Shown: positions 1 through 9,021, counted from the first letter of the stretch. The stretch is 64,000 nt of DNA from an uncultured Selenomonadales bacterium (GCA_900314855.1 OMWZ01000001.1:1-64000), one strand, 5' to 3'. Translations and numbers: made by a program. The notes: generated from the letters alone by a model not told the origin.

Positions 1-55
1 CGTCGAAAGTACTTGGGTGGAAGCGCCCTGGGAGGATAGATTGTTGCCGGTTCAG
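1..55 (+). rRNA. rrf: 5S ribosomal RNA, 3' end (partial)
   Basis: The first ~55 bases read like the 3' half of a bacterial 5S rRNA: the loop E/helix IV segment GAAAGTACTTGGGTGGAAGC, the pairing partner CGCCCTGGGAGGATAG, and the terminal TTGTTGCC. A strong rho-independent terminator follows at once, as at the end of an rrn operon. The 5' part lies outside the window, so the exact 3' end (about 52-55) cannot be confirmed by pairing. Confidence 0.82.
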
Positions 56-56
56 G

Positions 57-93
57 AAAAACCCCTTTACGCCAACGCGTAAAGGGGTTTTTT
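57..93 (+). terminator. Rho-independent terminator of the rRNA operon
   Basis: A 15-16 bp near-perfect stem (AAAACCCCTTTACGC, loop CAAC, GCGTAAAGGGGTTTT) ends in a run of six T. It lies directly behind the 5S rRNA end and before the trkA promoter. Confidence 0.92.
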
Positions 94-115
94 GTCGCCT
101 TTTTGCGCCCGTTTC

Positions 116-144
116 TTGAATTTTCGGCTTGAACATAGTATAGT
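116..144 (+). promoter_or_regulatory. Sigma-70-type promoter of the trk operon
   Basis: TTGAAT at 116-121 and TATAGT at 139-144 are separated by 17 bp, which predicts a transcript start near 151, about 45 nt before the trkA start codon. Confidence 0.7.
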
Positions 145-195
145 TAATCTATATTGGAGATTTATGCCATTCCCCTTCGAAGGAGTGATTTTTTT

Positions 196-1536
196 ATGCG
201 CATTGTAGTAGTAGGTGTCGGCAAGACCGGCTACAGTATTGCTAAATTGTTGGCGGACGGCGACTATGATGTCGTCGTCGTCGAGCAGGATGAGGAGCGG
301 CGCCAGGTTATCAAGGACTCCCTCGACGTCCTGGCTATCCAGGGTAATGGCTGCAGTCCCGAAATCCTGTCTTTGCCGGAAATCCGCGACGCCGACGTTT
401 TTATTGCCATGACGGACAGTGACGAAGTGAACATGGTGGCGTGCCGTCTGGCCAAATCGTTCGGCGCCAAACATACGGTGGCGCGGATCCGCAATGAAGG
501 GTATACGGCGGAGGACCAGGAGCTCTTGAGCAAGGAACTCAACGTCGACCTGAACCTGAATCCGGAGCGCATTACGGCCAATGAAATCAATCACGTGCTC
601 ATGACGCCGGCTGCCCTGGACGTGGATGACTTTGCCAACGGCAAAGTCCGTATGTTCGGCACGCGCCTGACGGAGTCGTTTCCGTATTTGGACCGTCCGC
701 TGAAGGACATCCGACTGCCCGAAGGAATTCTAATCGCCATGATGTTCCGGAATCATCAGATGATCATTCCCCATGGGGATGACGTCCTGAAGGCCGGCGA
801 CAATGCGTATTTTATCGGGGACCAGAAGGTCATCCAGGAGTTTGCCGAAATCTTCGAGAAACGTTACGAAAAACTGCAGCGTGTCCTCCTGATTGGGGCT
901 GGCCGCGCCGGCCGCATGCTGGCGACTATGCTGGACAAGGAGGGCATCTTCGTCAAAGTCATCGACAAGGACGAAGAACGGTGCCGTCTCTTGTCAGAGC
1001 AGTTGGAAACGGGTCTTGTCCTGTGCGGGGACGGCACGGATATCGATTTGCTGACGGAAGAGGGCGTGTCCGAGGCGGACTGCGTGATCTGCCTCACGGA
1101 CGACGATAAACTGAACTTGCTGCTGGCCCTCCTGGGCAAGCATTTGGGGGCAAAAAAGACCATCGTCCGCGTGGCCCGCAGTGAATACGTGGATATCATG
1201 GAAAAGGTCGGCGTCGACATCGTCCTGTCTTCCCGCCTGTTGAGCGCGGCCGAAGTCATCCGTTTTGTCCGCAGGGGCGGCGTCGTTTCCGTGGCTTTGT
1301 TGGAAGGCGCCAAGGCAGAGGCCATGGAACTGAACGTGGAGGCCGGCTGCCCGGTGGCAGGGAAAACCCTGATCAAGGCAGACCTGCCGCGGGACTGCCT
1401 GGTTTGCGGCATTGTCCACAATGACGTGGCCTTCGTCCCGAATGGACATAGTGTCATGAACAGCGGGGACCGGGTCATCGTCTTCGCCAAGAGCGAAGTC
1501 ATGCAGGATGTCATCGACTGCTTTGCCAAATCATAA
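196..1536 (+). CDS. trkA: Trk/Ktr potassium uptake regulatory subunit TrkA
   Basis: Cytoplasmic NAD(H)/ATP-binding gating subunit of a K+ channel/transporter, 446 aa, as expected for a full-length two-module TrkA. Two Rossmann RCK_N domains start at residue 1 (VVVGVGKTG) and at about 229 (VLLIGAGRAG); each is followed by an RCK_C domain (about 140-220 and 370-446). The ATG at 196 is chosen because AAGGAGTGAT (180-189) sits just before it; a TTG at 154 in the same frame has no such site. The next two genes encode TrkH pores, so this ring probably gates both. Confidence 0.93.
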   Translation: MRIVVVGVGKTGYSIAKLLADGDYDVVVVEQDEERRQVIKDSLDVLAIQGNGCSPEILSLPEIRDADVFIAMTDSDEVNMVACRLAKSFGAKHTVARIRNEGYTAEDQELLSKELNVDLNLNPERITANEINHVLMTPAALDVDDFANGKVRMFGTRLTESFPYLDRPLKDIRLPEGILIAMMFRNHQMIIPHGDDVLKAGDNAYFIGDQKVIQEFAEIFEKRYEKLQRVLLIGAGRAGRMLATMLDKEGIFVKVIDKDEERCRLLSEQLETGLVLCGDGTDIDLLTEEGVSEADCVICLTDDDKLNLLLALLGKHLGAKKTIVRVARSEYVDIMEKVGVDIVLSSRLLSAAEVIRFVRRGGVVSVALLEGAKAEAMELNVEAGCPVAGKTLIKADLPRDCLVCGIVHNDVAFVPNGHSVMNSGDRVIVFAKSEVMQDVIDCFAKS

Positions 1537-1560
1537 TAGTACGGGAGGATTGCATTCTCT

Positions 1561-3021
1561 ATGCGCGATTACCCTGTTTTACGCCTCATGGGGATTGTAT
1601 GCCTTATCCTCACGGCGGGCATGGCCCCGGCCCTGGCGTATGCCTTCTGGAAGGAGACCTACATGGTCCTGCCTTTCGTCGGGTCCGCCCTGGTGGGACT
1701 GGCTTTTAGCGCCTATGCCCTGCGGCAGACGAGGGACCGTCGAAAGATGCGTCTTTCTGTCCGCGGCGGCATTTTGTTCATGGGTTCGGCCTGGTTCGCC
1801 ATGAGCATTCTGTGCTGCCTGCCGTACTGGGCTTCCGGCCAGTATACCCTTCTGCAGGCATTGTTTGAGAGCGCGTCGGCCCTAACGACGACGGGGGTGA
1901 GCTGTATTCCCGACGACGTGCCGTATCCTTCGAGCCTCCTGATCTGGCACGAGATTATCCAATGGCTCGGCTCCATGGCTGCCATGGTTCTTTTTTCCGT
2001 GATCATGCCCCGTATGGGTGCGACGGCGGCGGCGATCTTTTCCGCGGAAGGGCAGGGGGTGTCGGCGGAACGGACCTTGCCGCAGCTGCGGGAAATCGTC
2101 CGTTTCCTGGTCCTGCTCTATGGCGGTCTGACCCTGGCCCTGACCCTGGGACTCATGGTGACAGGATTGGGACCCTTGACGGCGTTGCGGCTGGCAGCCT
2201 GTACCATCTCGTCCAGCGGGTTTATCCGCGATGCGGATTTCGTGGCTTCCCAGAATAACCTGGGGCTGGAATTCATGCTGGGCTTGTTTATGATCATTAC
2301 GGCCATGAACTACGTCCTGCTGTACCGGTTTCTCCAACGACGGTACGATGTCTTCCGGCAGGACAGCGAACGGAAATGGTTCTTTGGGATTCTTGCCTTC
2401 CTGTCCGGGCTGGTCATCCTCAACCTGCTGGTGAACCATACATATGACGGCTTTTTTCAGACGGTCCGCTACGGCTTGTTCCAGACCATTTCCATTTTGG
2501 GTACGTCGGGGATGGCGTCCATCGATTATACGAACTGGCCGCCCATGGCTCACATGCTGCTCTTTTACGCGGCCCTCATCGGGGGCTGCTCCGCGTCGAC
2601 GGCCGGCGGCATCAAGGTCTCCCGCCTTGTCGTCCTCCTGAAGATCTGTATCCTGGAAGTCAAACGCGTCCTGCATCCCAGGATGGTCGCTTCCATCGTG
2701 ATGAGCGGCCGCCCCGTGGCGCAGAACACGATTATCGGCGTCACGCGGTACCTGTTCACGTACGTCCTGCTGATGGGCATTCTCACGGCCCTGTATTCCT
2801 TGACGGGAACCGACATGATCGAAGCCTTGTCCACGATTGTCGTCTTTTTGAACAACGTCGGCCCGGCGTATACGGTCCTGGGGGAGACGTCCCATTTCCA
2901 GTATTTGGGCAATTTCGGCTATATCGTCCTTTATTTTACGATGATCATCGGCCGTATCGAAATCGTTTCTTTCGTCATCCTGCTGCACCCGGATTTCTGG
3001 AAGCAACATAAAGGTTGGTGA
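1561..3021 (+). CDS. trkH: TrkH/KtrB-family potassium transporter pore subunit, copy 1
   Basis: Integral membrane K+ pore subunit, 486 aa, with the four membrane-pore-membrane repeats of the TrkH family. The four filter glycines can be seen in TTTGVS, SSSGFI, GTSGMA and NNVGPA. The conserved GGCSASTAGGIK segment lies after the third repeat. RBS GGGAGGATT precedes the ATG by about 10 nt. The gene starts 24 nt after trkA and stops 6 nt before a second trkH gene, so the three form one operon. K+ rather than Na+ selectivity is inferred from the family. Confidence 0.92.
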   Translation: MRDYPVLRLMGIVCLILTAGMAPALAYAFWKETYMVLPFVGSALVGLAFSAYALRQTRDRRKMRLSVRGGILFMGSAWFAMSILCCLPYWASGQYTLLQALFESASALTTTGVSCIPDDVPYPSSLLIWHEIIQWLGSMAAMVLFSVIMPRMGATAAAIFSAEGQGVSAERTLPQLREIVRFLVLLYGGLTLALTLGLMVTGLGPLTALRLAACTISSSGFIRDADFVASQNNLGLEFMLGLFMIITAMNYVLLYRFLQRRYDVFRQDSERKWFFGILAFLSGLVILNLLVNHTYDGFFQTVRYGLFQTISILGTSGMASIDYTNWPPMAHMLLFYAALIGGCSASTAGGIKVSRLVVLLKICILEVKRVLHPRMVASIVMSGRPVAQNTIIGVTRYLFTYVLLMGILTALYSLTGTDMIEALSTIVVFLNNVGPAYTVLGETSHFQYLGNFGYIVLYFTMIIGRIEIVSFVILLHPDFWKQHKGW

Positions 3022-3027
3022 CATCTG

Positions 3028-4494
3028 TTGAACATCCGCATTGTTCTGTACCTGCTGGGGAAGCTCTGCACCTTTCTCGGCGCCTTCTACGCGGTTCCCC
3101 TTCTGGTGGCGGTCTATTATGGGGACCAGGGAAGGGAAGTCTTTCCGGCCTGTATCGTCCTTTGCGTCCTTTTGGGCCTGCTCTTTACGAAATACGGCCA
3201 TTTCAACCGGTATTCGGAACTGATTTCCAACCGGGACGGTATCCTTGTCACCGTCTTCGTTTGGATCCTGGCGGCTGTCCTGTCCGCAGTCCCCTATGCT
3301 GTGCTGGGGTATCTGGATCCCGTGAGCGCCTACTTCGAGGCCATGTCCGGTCTGACTACGGTTGGGGCCACGGTCATTTCTGACGTGGAAGCCTGGCCGA
3401 AGAGCCTTTTGTTCTGGCGCTTTTGGACCCACTGGCTCGGCGGACTGGGTATTATTGTCATCTTTCTGGCCATCCTGCCGACTATTTCTGGCAGTGCCGT
3501 CCATTTGTTCAACGCCGAAAGCACGGGCTTCGAGGAGGGAAAACTCAAGCCGAAATTGAAAAACACGGCCCAGATCCTTTTTGGCATTTATTTGGGTCTG
3601 ACCGTCGCGGCGGCGGTCCTGTTGCTGCTGGCGGGCCTTTCCCCGTACGACGCCGTCTGCCACGCCATGACATGCGTCGCCACGGGTGGTTTTTCCAACT
3701 ACAACTCCAGCGTGGCCCATTTCCAAAACCCGCTGGCCGAGCTGATCCTAGGCGTTACGATGTTCCTGGCCGGCGGTAACTTCAGCCTGTATTACAACGT
3801 CTTGCGCAAGGGTCCGAAAACGATCTTGCAGGACGACGAATTCCGGGCTTACGCCACGGTGTTTTTTCTCGTTGGCACGCTGATTACGCTCAACTTGTTC
3901 GGGTCGGGGTTTGACAGCAGCCTGATTCATTCTTTCCGCGTCGCCTTTTATCAGACGGCGTCTTTCGCGTCGACGACAGGGACTGTGTCGACGGATTTCG
4001 AACAGTGGCCTGCCTTTTCCAAACTGCTCCTGTGCCTGCTCTATATTACGGGCGGCTGTGCCGGATCCACGGCAGGGGGCGTCAAGATGAGCCGCATGGT
4101 TGTCCTGTTCCGGGGCCTTCGCGTCGACATCCTGCATATGCTCCATCCCAAGACGATCCGCCGTGTCCATTATAACGGGCGGGTCATTTCGCGGCAGACC
4201 ATGCACATGATTTTGAGCTTTTTTACCATTTACATCTTTACGGTTACCGTGACCGCCCTGGTCATTGCCGCGACCGGTACCGATGTATTGACGGCGCTGA
4301 CGGCGTCGGCGTCGTGTATTTCCAGTGCCGGCCCGGGATTTGGCGCCATCATTGGCGCGACAGGGACGTACGCGCCCCTGCCGCTGGCCGCCAAATTCAT
4401 GTTGACCTGGAACATGGTGATGGGACGGCTGGAACTCTTTGTCGTCCTGGCCCTGCTGAACCGGGGATTCTGGCGCGGCAACAGCAAATGGTGA
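3028..4494 (+). CDS. trkH: TrkH/KtrB-family potassium transporter pore subunit, copy 2
   Basis: Second membrane pore subunit, 488 aa, clearly diverged from the preceding one. Filter-loop glycines are in LTTVGATVI, ATGGFSN, STTGTVST and SSAGPGF; the family signature GGCAGSTAGGVKMSR is present. It starts at TTG (3028), six bases after the upstream stop, with a weak GGTTGGTGA site, which suggests translational coupling. TrkH proteins assemble as dimers, so homo- or heterodimers sharing one TrkA ring are both possible; the sequence does not decide. Confidence 0.9.
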   Translation: MNIRIVLYLLGKLCTFLGAFYAVPLLVAVYYGDQGREVFPACIVLCVLLGLLFTKYGHFNRYSELISNRDGILVTVFVWILAAVLSAVPYAVLGYLDPVSAYFEAMSGLTTVGATVISDVEAWPKSLLFWRFWTHWLGGLGIIVIFLAILPTISGSAVHLFNAESTGFEEGKLKPKLKNTAQILFGIYLGLTVAAAVLLLLAGLSPYDAVCHAMTCVATGGFSNYNSSVAHFQNPLAELILGVTMFLAGGNFSLYYNVLRKGPKTILQDDEFRAYATVFFLVGTLITLNLFGSGFDSSLIHSFRVAFYQTASFASTTGTVSTDFEQWPAFSKLLLCLLYITGGCAGSTAGGVKMSRMVVLFRGLRVDILHMLHPKTIRRVHYNGRVISRQTMHMILSFFTIYIFTVTVTALVIAATGTDVLTALTASASCISSAGPGFGAIIGATGTYAPLPLAAKFMLTWNMVMGRLELFVVLALLNRGFWRGNSKW

Positions 4495-4551
4495 GGGCAG
4501 GGGCTCTTGCCACCGCGTTTTCTGTGGGTGTTTCCGAGGAGGGAGATATTT

Positions 4552-5859
4552 ATGAAGACATATGAATTGGCCTATGGCAAGGGCACGCAGACCGTGTCCC
4601 TGCCGGAGGAAAAGGTTATTTACGACCTGGAGGGTCCGGCAGCCGGCGTGGAAAAGGACATTCCCGCGGCGGCGCGGGAGGCGCTGCGCCATCCTATTGA
4701 CAGCAAACCCCTGCGGGAACTCGTGAAACCCGGGGACAAAGTGGCTATCGTGGTCAGCGATGAAACGCGCCTGTGCTACACGGACCAATTCCTGCCTGTG
4801 CTGGTACAGGAACTCCATGACGCGGGCATTCCCGACGGGGATATGGATGTGGTGATTGCCACAGGGACGCACCGCGCCCAGACCCGGGAAGAAGACGAAC
4901 TGGTCCTGGGGAAGGAAATGCTGCGCCGCCTGCGGGTCCACCAGCATGACTGCCGCGATGAGGCGTCGCTCGTGTGCGTAGGGACCACGTCCCGCGGGAA
5001 CCAGGTGCGGATCAACAAAATCGTGGCCGAAGCGGATGTGGTGATTGCTACGGGGGCCGTAACGCTCCATCCCATGGCCGGGTTTGGCGGCGGACGCAAG
5101 GCCATTGTGCCCGGGGTGGCGGCTCTGGACACGATCAACCGCAACCACGTCCTGGCCCTGAACAAAGAACCGGGGTCGGGCTGCAACCCCAAGGTCACGA
5201 CAGCCAATTTCGAAGACAATCCGTTCCACGAGGATTTGATGGAATGCGTGGAATTTGTCCATCCGGCTTTCTTGTTCGATGTCGTTTTGACGCCGGAGGG
5301 AGAGCTCCATGAAATTGTGGCGGGAAACTGGAAGACGGCCTTTTACAAAGGCTGCGAAGACCTGCTGAAGATTTCCGGCGTCCCGATTCGCGAGCGGGCC
5401 GATGTGGTGATTGCCTCCGGCGGCGGCTATCCCAAGGATATTAACCTGTACCAGGGAACCAAGACGCACATGAATGTGGAAAAGGCCGTGAAGGACGGCG
5501 GTATCGCCATTATCCTGCTGGAATGCCCGGATGTTGAGGAACCGAAGGTTTTCACGGACTGGCTTGTGAAGGAAGACCTTCAGCAGATGGAACAAGATGT
5601 GCGCGCCCATTTCTACATGGCGGCTTTTGTGGCCTACAAGTCGCGCTGCATCATCGCTTCCCACACCGTATACCTGGTGACGCGGCCAGAGAATTTCGAT
5701 TTTGTCCGCAAGACCGGCCAGATTCCGGCGGCTTCCCTGGAGGAAGCCTGGCAGATGGCCCAGGCGCAGTTGGCGCGGGAAGGAAAGAAGGAGTATACTA
5801 TTACAATTATGGGACATGCGCCCGTCACCCTGCCCATCCTGAAGGAGAAAGAAGAATGA
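4552..5859 (+). CDS. larA: LarA-family (nickel-pincer) racemase/epimerase 1
   Basis: Member of the lactate racemase LarA family (DUF2088), 435 aa, near the usual length. LarA racemizes or epimerizes alpha-hydroxy acids using a nickel-pincer nucleotide bound to a lysine. The known residues are here at matching positions: His107 (ATGTHR), His173 (TLHPMAGFGGGRK), the cofactor lysine Lys183 and His199 (INRNHV). The ATG at 4552 follows GAGGAGGGAG at 4535-4544; a TTG at 4507 would add an implausible leader. The substrate is unknown, since many LarA homologues do not use lactate. The cofactor genes larB, larC and larE are not in the window. Confidence 0.85.
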   Translation: MKTYELAYGKGTQTVSLPEEKVIYDLEGPAAGVEKDIPAAAREALRHPIDSKPLRELVKPGDKVAIVVSDETRLCYTDQFLPVLVQELHDAGIPDGDMDVVIATGTHRAQTREEDELVLGKEMLRRLRVHQHDCRDEASLVCVGTTSRGNQVRINKIVAEADVVIATGAVTLHPMAGFGGGRKAIVPGVAALDTINRNHVLALNKEPGSGCNPKVTTANFEDNPFHEDLMECVEFVHPAFLFDVVLTPEGELHEIVAGNWKTAFYKGCEDLLKISGVPIRERADVVIASGGGYPKDINLYQGTKTHMNVEKAVKDGGIAIILLECPDVEEPKVFTDWLVKEDLQQMEQDVRAHFYMAAFVAYKSRCIIASHTVYLVTRPENFDFVRKTGQIPAASLEEAWQMAQAQLAREGKKEYTITIMGHAPVTLPILKEKEE

Positions 5860-7166
5860 AGGAATACGAAATTCCGTACGGGAAAGGGACACAGCGGGTA
5901 CGGCTGCCGGAAGAGAAGGTAAGCCAGGTCCTGCTGCCGCCGGTGACGGACCGGCCCCGCGCGGTGGAAGCCTTGATGCGGGAGGCCTTGGACCATCCCA
6001 TCGGATCGCCTCGTCTGGACGAGATTGTCCGGCCCGGGGAGACCGTGGTCCTTGTCGTCAGCGATATTACGCGCACGTGGGCCATGTTCGACAAGTTCGT
6101 GCCCATCCTGGTGGACGAGTTGAACCGCCTCGGCGTGCCGGACGAAAACATCAGCGTCCTGATTGCCACGGGCAAGCATCGTCTCAATACGGAGGCGGAA
6201 AAGGAAGAAATCCTTGGTTCCAGTCTGTATCACCGTCTGAAGGTCTATGACCACGATCCGGCGACGGAAGCCTGCGTCTACTACGGGACGACGAAGCGGG
6301 GCACGCCTGTCTGGATCGACAAGCGGGCCGCGGCGGCGGACCGCGTGATTTTGACGGGCGGGCTGTCCCCGCACATCTACGCAGGGTTCGGCGGTGGCCG
6401 GAAGAGTGTCCTGCCGGGGATTGCCGGCGTGGAAACTATCAACCATAACCACAACCTGGCCCTGACGGACGCCATCGGCGGCGGTGTTAATCCCGATACT
6501 TCGATTATGCGTCACGTTGGCAATCGTGTCAGCGAAGATATGTGCGACGCGGCGGCTCTCTTCGGCCCCGATTTCCTCGTCAATGTCATTGTCGACGCGA
6601 ACGGCAGTTTTTACAAGATTGTCGCCGGCGATTGGTATCAGGCCTGGGAACAGGGAACACGCGATGTGATGGCGCTGCAGGGGGTGTCCCTGCGGGAAAG
6701 GAGCGATGCGGTCATTGTGTCCGGCGGCGGGTATCCGCGGGATATCAGCCTCTACCAGGGCATGAAATGCTACGCCCCCGGCGCAGCGGCCCTGAAGGAA
6801 GGCGGTATCCTGATTGCGGTCCTGCGGTGCGAGGACATGGAAGAACCGCCGGAATTCTTCGACAGCTTCCGCTATACGGACCTGCTGCAGATGGAAAAAG
6901 ACGTGCGGGCCAACTTCACTGTGCCTTTCTACGTGGCTTTCTATATGTGTTGCCTGGCCCGTTCCTTTACCATTATCCTCGTGACGGAGCCGGAAAACTT
7001 TGCCGCGGCGCGGCAGACCGGCGCCTTGCCGGTGGCTACCCTCGAGGAAGCCTGGCGGTTGGCGGGGCAGCGCCTGGCGGCGGCAGGGAAGACGGACTAT
7101 ACGATCAATATCATGCCCTACGGCGGCGATACGCTGCCCCTGGGCGGGGAGGACGCGCCCTGGTGA
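5856..7166 (+). CDS. larA: LarA-family (nickel-pincer) racemase/epimerase 2
   Basis: Second LarA-family protein, 436 aa, overlapping the first gene by 4 nt (ATGA), so the two are translationally coupled. It keeps the functional residues His108 (ATGKHR), His173 (SPHIYAGFGGGRK), Lys183 and His199 (INHNHN). The copies share fold and motifs but are strongly diverged, so they may act on different hydroxy acids or form a hetero-oligomer. RBS GAAGGAGAAAG lies inside the end of the first copy. Neither copy shows damage. Confidence 0.85.
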   Translation: MKEYEIPYGKGTQRVRLPEEKVSQVLLPPVTDRPRAVEALMREALDHPIGSPRLDEIVRPGETVVLVVSDITRTWAMFDKFVPILVDELNRLGVPDENISVLIATGKHRLNTEAEKEEILGSSLYHRLKVYDHDPATEACVYYGTTKRGTPVWIDKRAAAADRVILTGGLSPHIYAGFGGGRKSVLPGIAGVETINHNHNLALTDAIGGGVNPDTSIMRHVGNRVSEDMCDAAALFGPDFLVNVIVDANGSFYKIVAGDWYQAWEQGTRDVMALQGVSLRERSDAVIVSGGGYPRDISLYQGMKCYAPGAAALKEGGILIAVLRCEDMEEPPEFFDSFRYTDLLQMEKDVRANFTVPFYVAFYMCCLARSFTIILVTEPENFAAARQTGALPVATLEEAWRLAGQRLAAAGKTDYTINIMPYGGDTLPLGGEDAPW

Positions 7167-7174
7167 GCGCGTCC
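7151..7174 (+). terminator. GC-rich hairpin over the larA stop codon, possible terminator
   Basis: GGACGCGC (7151-7158) pairs perfectly with GCGCGTCC (7167-7174) around an 8-nt loop holding the stop codon. No U-tract follows, so it may stabilise the 3' end rather than terminate on its own. Confidence 0.4.
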
Positions 7175-7211
7175 GTCCCCGTGGGGCGGGATAGGACCCC
7201 GGAAGGTAATG

Positions 7212-7255
7212 GACGCTAACTAAAAAATGACAATTCCTGAAAAAGGGGATATAAT
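7212..7255 (+). promoter_or_regulatory. Distal promoter (P1) of the SLH porin gene
   Basis: ATGACA (7227-7232) and TATAAT (7250-7255) are separated by 17 bp. A GACGCTAAC motif at 7212-7220 lies just upstream and recurs at 11120 and, inverted, at 34505. A TTAGC-GATT-GCTAA inverted repeat (7292-7305) follows in the leader. Confidence 0.5.
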
Positions 7256-7390
7256 TTTGCAGTGATAAGGACGCGATGCGCCCTTTATTTTTAGGATTTA
7301 ATTAGCGATTGCTAACTTAACCCCAACAGGAAAGTGACCCCTGAAATTCATAGCTTGTGGATATATATTCATAAAAGGTTTGCTTAACTA

Positions 7391-7419
7391 TTGAAAATTA
7401 TTCCTAATAATGATATAAT
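7391..7419 (+). promoter_or_regulatory. Proximal promoter (P2) of the SLH porin gene
   Basis: TTGAAA (7391-7396) and TATAAT (7414-7419), 17 bp apart and with a TG one base before the -10, make a near-consensus promoter. The predicted start near 7426 gives a ~170-nt untranslated leader. The rest of the 7167-7597 gap is AT-rich and shows no gene. Confidence 0.75.
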
Positions 7420-7597
7420 CATCCTAACAGGTCTAAGGCCTTTCCGGGCGCGGCTGCCTGTCCGCCCGGCACTTCACTGCTTTAGATGGAGGACGTGGAA
7501 AATGGATGCGTGGGCGGGGCAGGTTCCTTTCCGGACGCAGTTTTCAAAGCGCGGCCATTCATTTTAAAGGAGTATTTCTATTTCAGGAGGAGTCGAA

Positions 7598-8836
7598 ATG
7601 AAAAAATCTTTAGTACTGGCCATGGCTATGGCCCTCGGCGTCACGGCTTCCGCCTACGCCGCCAATCCTTTCTCTGATGTTCCTGCCGGGCACTGGGCGT
7701 ATGACAGCATTGCCAAATTGGCTGCTGCCGGCGTCATTGACGGCTACGGCGATATGAGCTTTAAAGGTGACCGCCTCATGACCCGGTATGAAATGGCCCA
7801 GATTGTCGCGAAAGCGATGGCCAAAGGCGCCAATGTGGACAAACTGGCGGCGGAATTCGCCGACGAACTGGATGCCCTGGGCGTTCGCGTCGCCGCGTTG
7901 GAAAAGAAATCAGACAATGTCAAAATCGGCGGGGAAATCCGCGCCCATTACGCGTCCTCCAACAGGACCGGTGATTTCGGCGACAATGCCAAGAGCGAAT
8001 CCGGTCTGCGTACCCGTCTGTACTTTACGGGCAGTGTCAACGACAACTGGAGCTATACGGCCCGTCTGGAAAATCAGCAGATGTTCAGCGGGGATGGCAA
8101 CTACAAAGGCGAAGATAGTGACGTCAACATCAACGTGGCCATGGCCGAAGGCCGCCTGGGCGGTGTTAACCTGCAGGTAGGCCGTCTGGACGACGTGTTT
8201 GCCGACGGTTACATTTACGACGGCGAACACGACGCGGTCCGCGTCAGCTACGGCGACCGGATTTATGTGGCCGGCGCGTATGGCAAACCGACGGACCTGA
8301 ACGAGGATGAAACGGTGTTCAAAAAATTCTGGCAGGCCGAAGTCGGCACCCATACGGGCTCCTTTGTCGACGGTAAAGTCGGCTACATGAGCTTCCGCGA
8401 TGGCAGCAAGCGCCTTGCCGCCCGGACCAGCGAAGACAAGGATAACATCTGGTACGCCGGCCTGGACTTCAACGTGGCCAAAGATACGGTCCTGAGCGGC
8501 ATGTACCTGAAATCCAATCTCGATAAACTGGACGGCCAGGATATCGACGACGACGGCTATGTCGTGGGCCTGGCCTTCCGCGGCGCCGATCCGTCCGATC
8601 CGGGCACGTGGGGCCTGGGCGCCAACTACTACGATCAGGGCCGTGGCACCTACCTGGCGCACACCATTGACGGGTTCACGGATTCTGACCACGGGTTCAA
8701 GGGCTGGAGCGTCAACGGCAACGTGACTGTCGCCCGGAACATGGTGGCCAACGTGACCTACTATGACACGAAGGGCAAAGAAGACGGTGCCGAAAAGCAT
8801 CGTATCCTGTGGTCCGAACTGAACATTTCGTTCTAA
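7598..8836 (+). CDS. ompM: SLH-domain outer-membrane porin (OmpM-like)
   Basis: Negativicute outer-membrane porin, 412 aa, that ties the outer membrane to the cell wall. It has a cleavable signal peptide (about 1-21, ending SAYA), one SLH domain (about 22-78, NPFSDVPAGHWAY and the MTRYEM motif) that in this class binds polyamine-modified peptidoglycan, a short coiled-coil stalk (about 80-108) and a C-terminal beta-barrel ending in an aromatic residue (ELNISF). RBS CAGGAGGAGTC precedes the ATG. Two promoters and a long leader suggest high expression. The barrel is inferred from composition and family. Confidence 0.88.
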   Translation: MKKSLVLAMAMALGVTASAYAANPFSDVPAGHWAYDSIAKLAAAGVIDGYGDMSFKGDRLMTRYEMAQIVAKAMAKGANVDKLAAEFADELDALGVRVAALEKKSDNVKIGGEIRAHYASSNRTGDFGDNAKSESGLRTRLYFTGSVNDNWSYTARLENQQMFSGDGNYKGEDSDVNINVAMAEGRLGGVNLQVGRLDDVFADGYIYDGEHDAVRVSYGDRIYVAGAYGKPTDLNEDETVFKKFWQAEVGTHTGSFVDGKVGYMSFRDGSKRLAARTSEDKDNIWYAGLDFNVAKDTVLSGMYLKSNLDKLDGQDIDDDGYVVGLAFRGADPSDPGTWGLGANYYDQGRGTYLAHTIDGFTDSDHGFKGWSVNGNVTVARNMVANVTYYDTKGKEDGAEKHRILWSELNISF

Positions 8837-8837
8837 T

Positions 8838-8892
8838 CAGGCTGCCTGCGTGTATTGTGTACAATATTCTTGAAACGGCGTAGCCTGTTTTT
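8838..8892 (+). terminator. Terminator of the SLH porin gene
   Basis: CAGGCT just after the stop codon pairs with AGCCTG (8882-8887), which is followed by TTTTT. The long loop holds the smaller palindrome TTGTGTACAA. The shape is imperfect, hence moderate confidence. Confidence 0.55.
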
Positions 8893-8925
8893 GAGAATGT
8901 TGTAACGAATTTTACAGTATTGCTT

Positions 8926-8976
8926 TTGCGTAGAATCCCTGCATGATTTATAATTAAGTCCTGTAGGGATTCTTTT
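8926..8976 (+). promoter_or_regulatory. Promoter with inverted repeat around the -10 box
   Basis: TTGCGT (8926-8931) and TATAAT (8949-8954) are 17 bp apart. A perfect 9-bp inverted repeat, AGAATCCCT (8932-8940) and AGGGATTCT (8965-8973), brackets the -10 box and ends in TTTT. It may be an operator, or a hairpin that stops readthrough from upstream. Confidence 0.6.
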
Positions 8977-9021
8977 GCGTCCCTTTGTTTTTATATCATG
9001 AAATTGAGAGGGGTTTTGACT

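Noticed and set aside
1882..3726. A 614-codon open frame on the minus strand opposite the trkH genes
   Set aside because: It runs antisense to two clear membrane proteins, has no RBS, and its translation is low-complexity and charged, as expected from GC-rich codon bias.
3748..5892. A 714-codon minus-strand open frame opposite trkH copy 2 and larA
   Set aside because: Antisense shadow of conserved genes; no domain or start signals.
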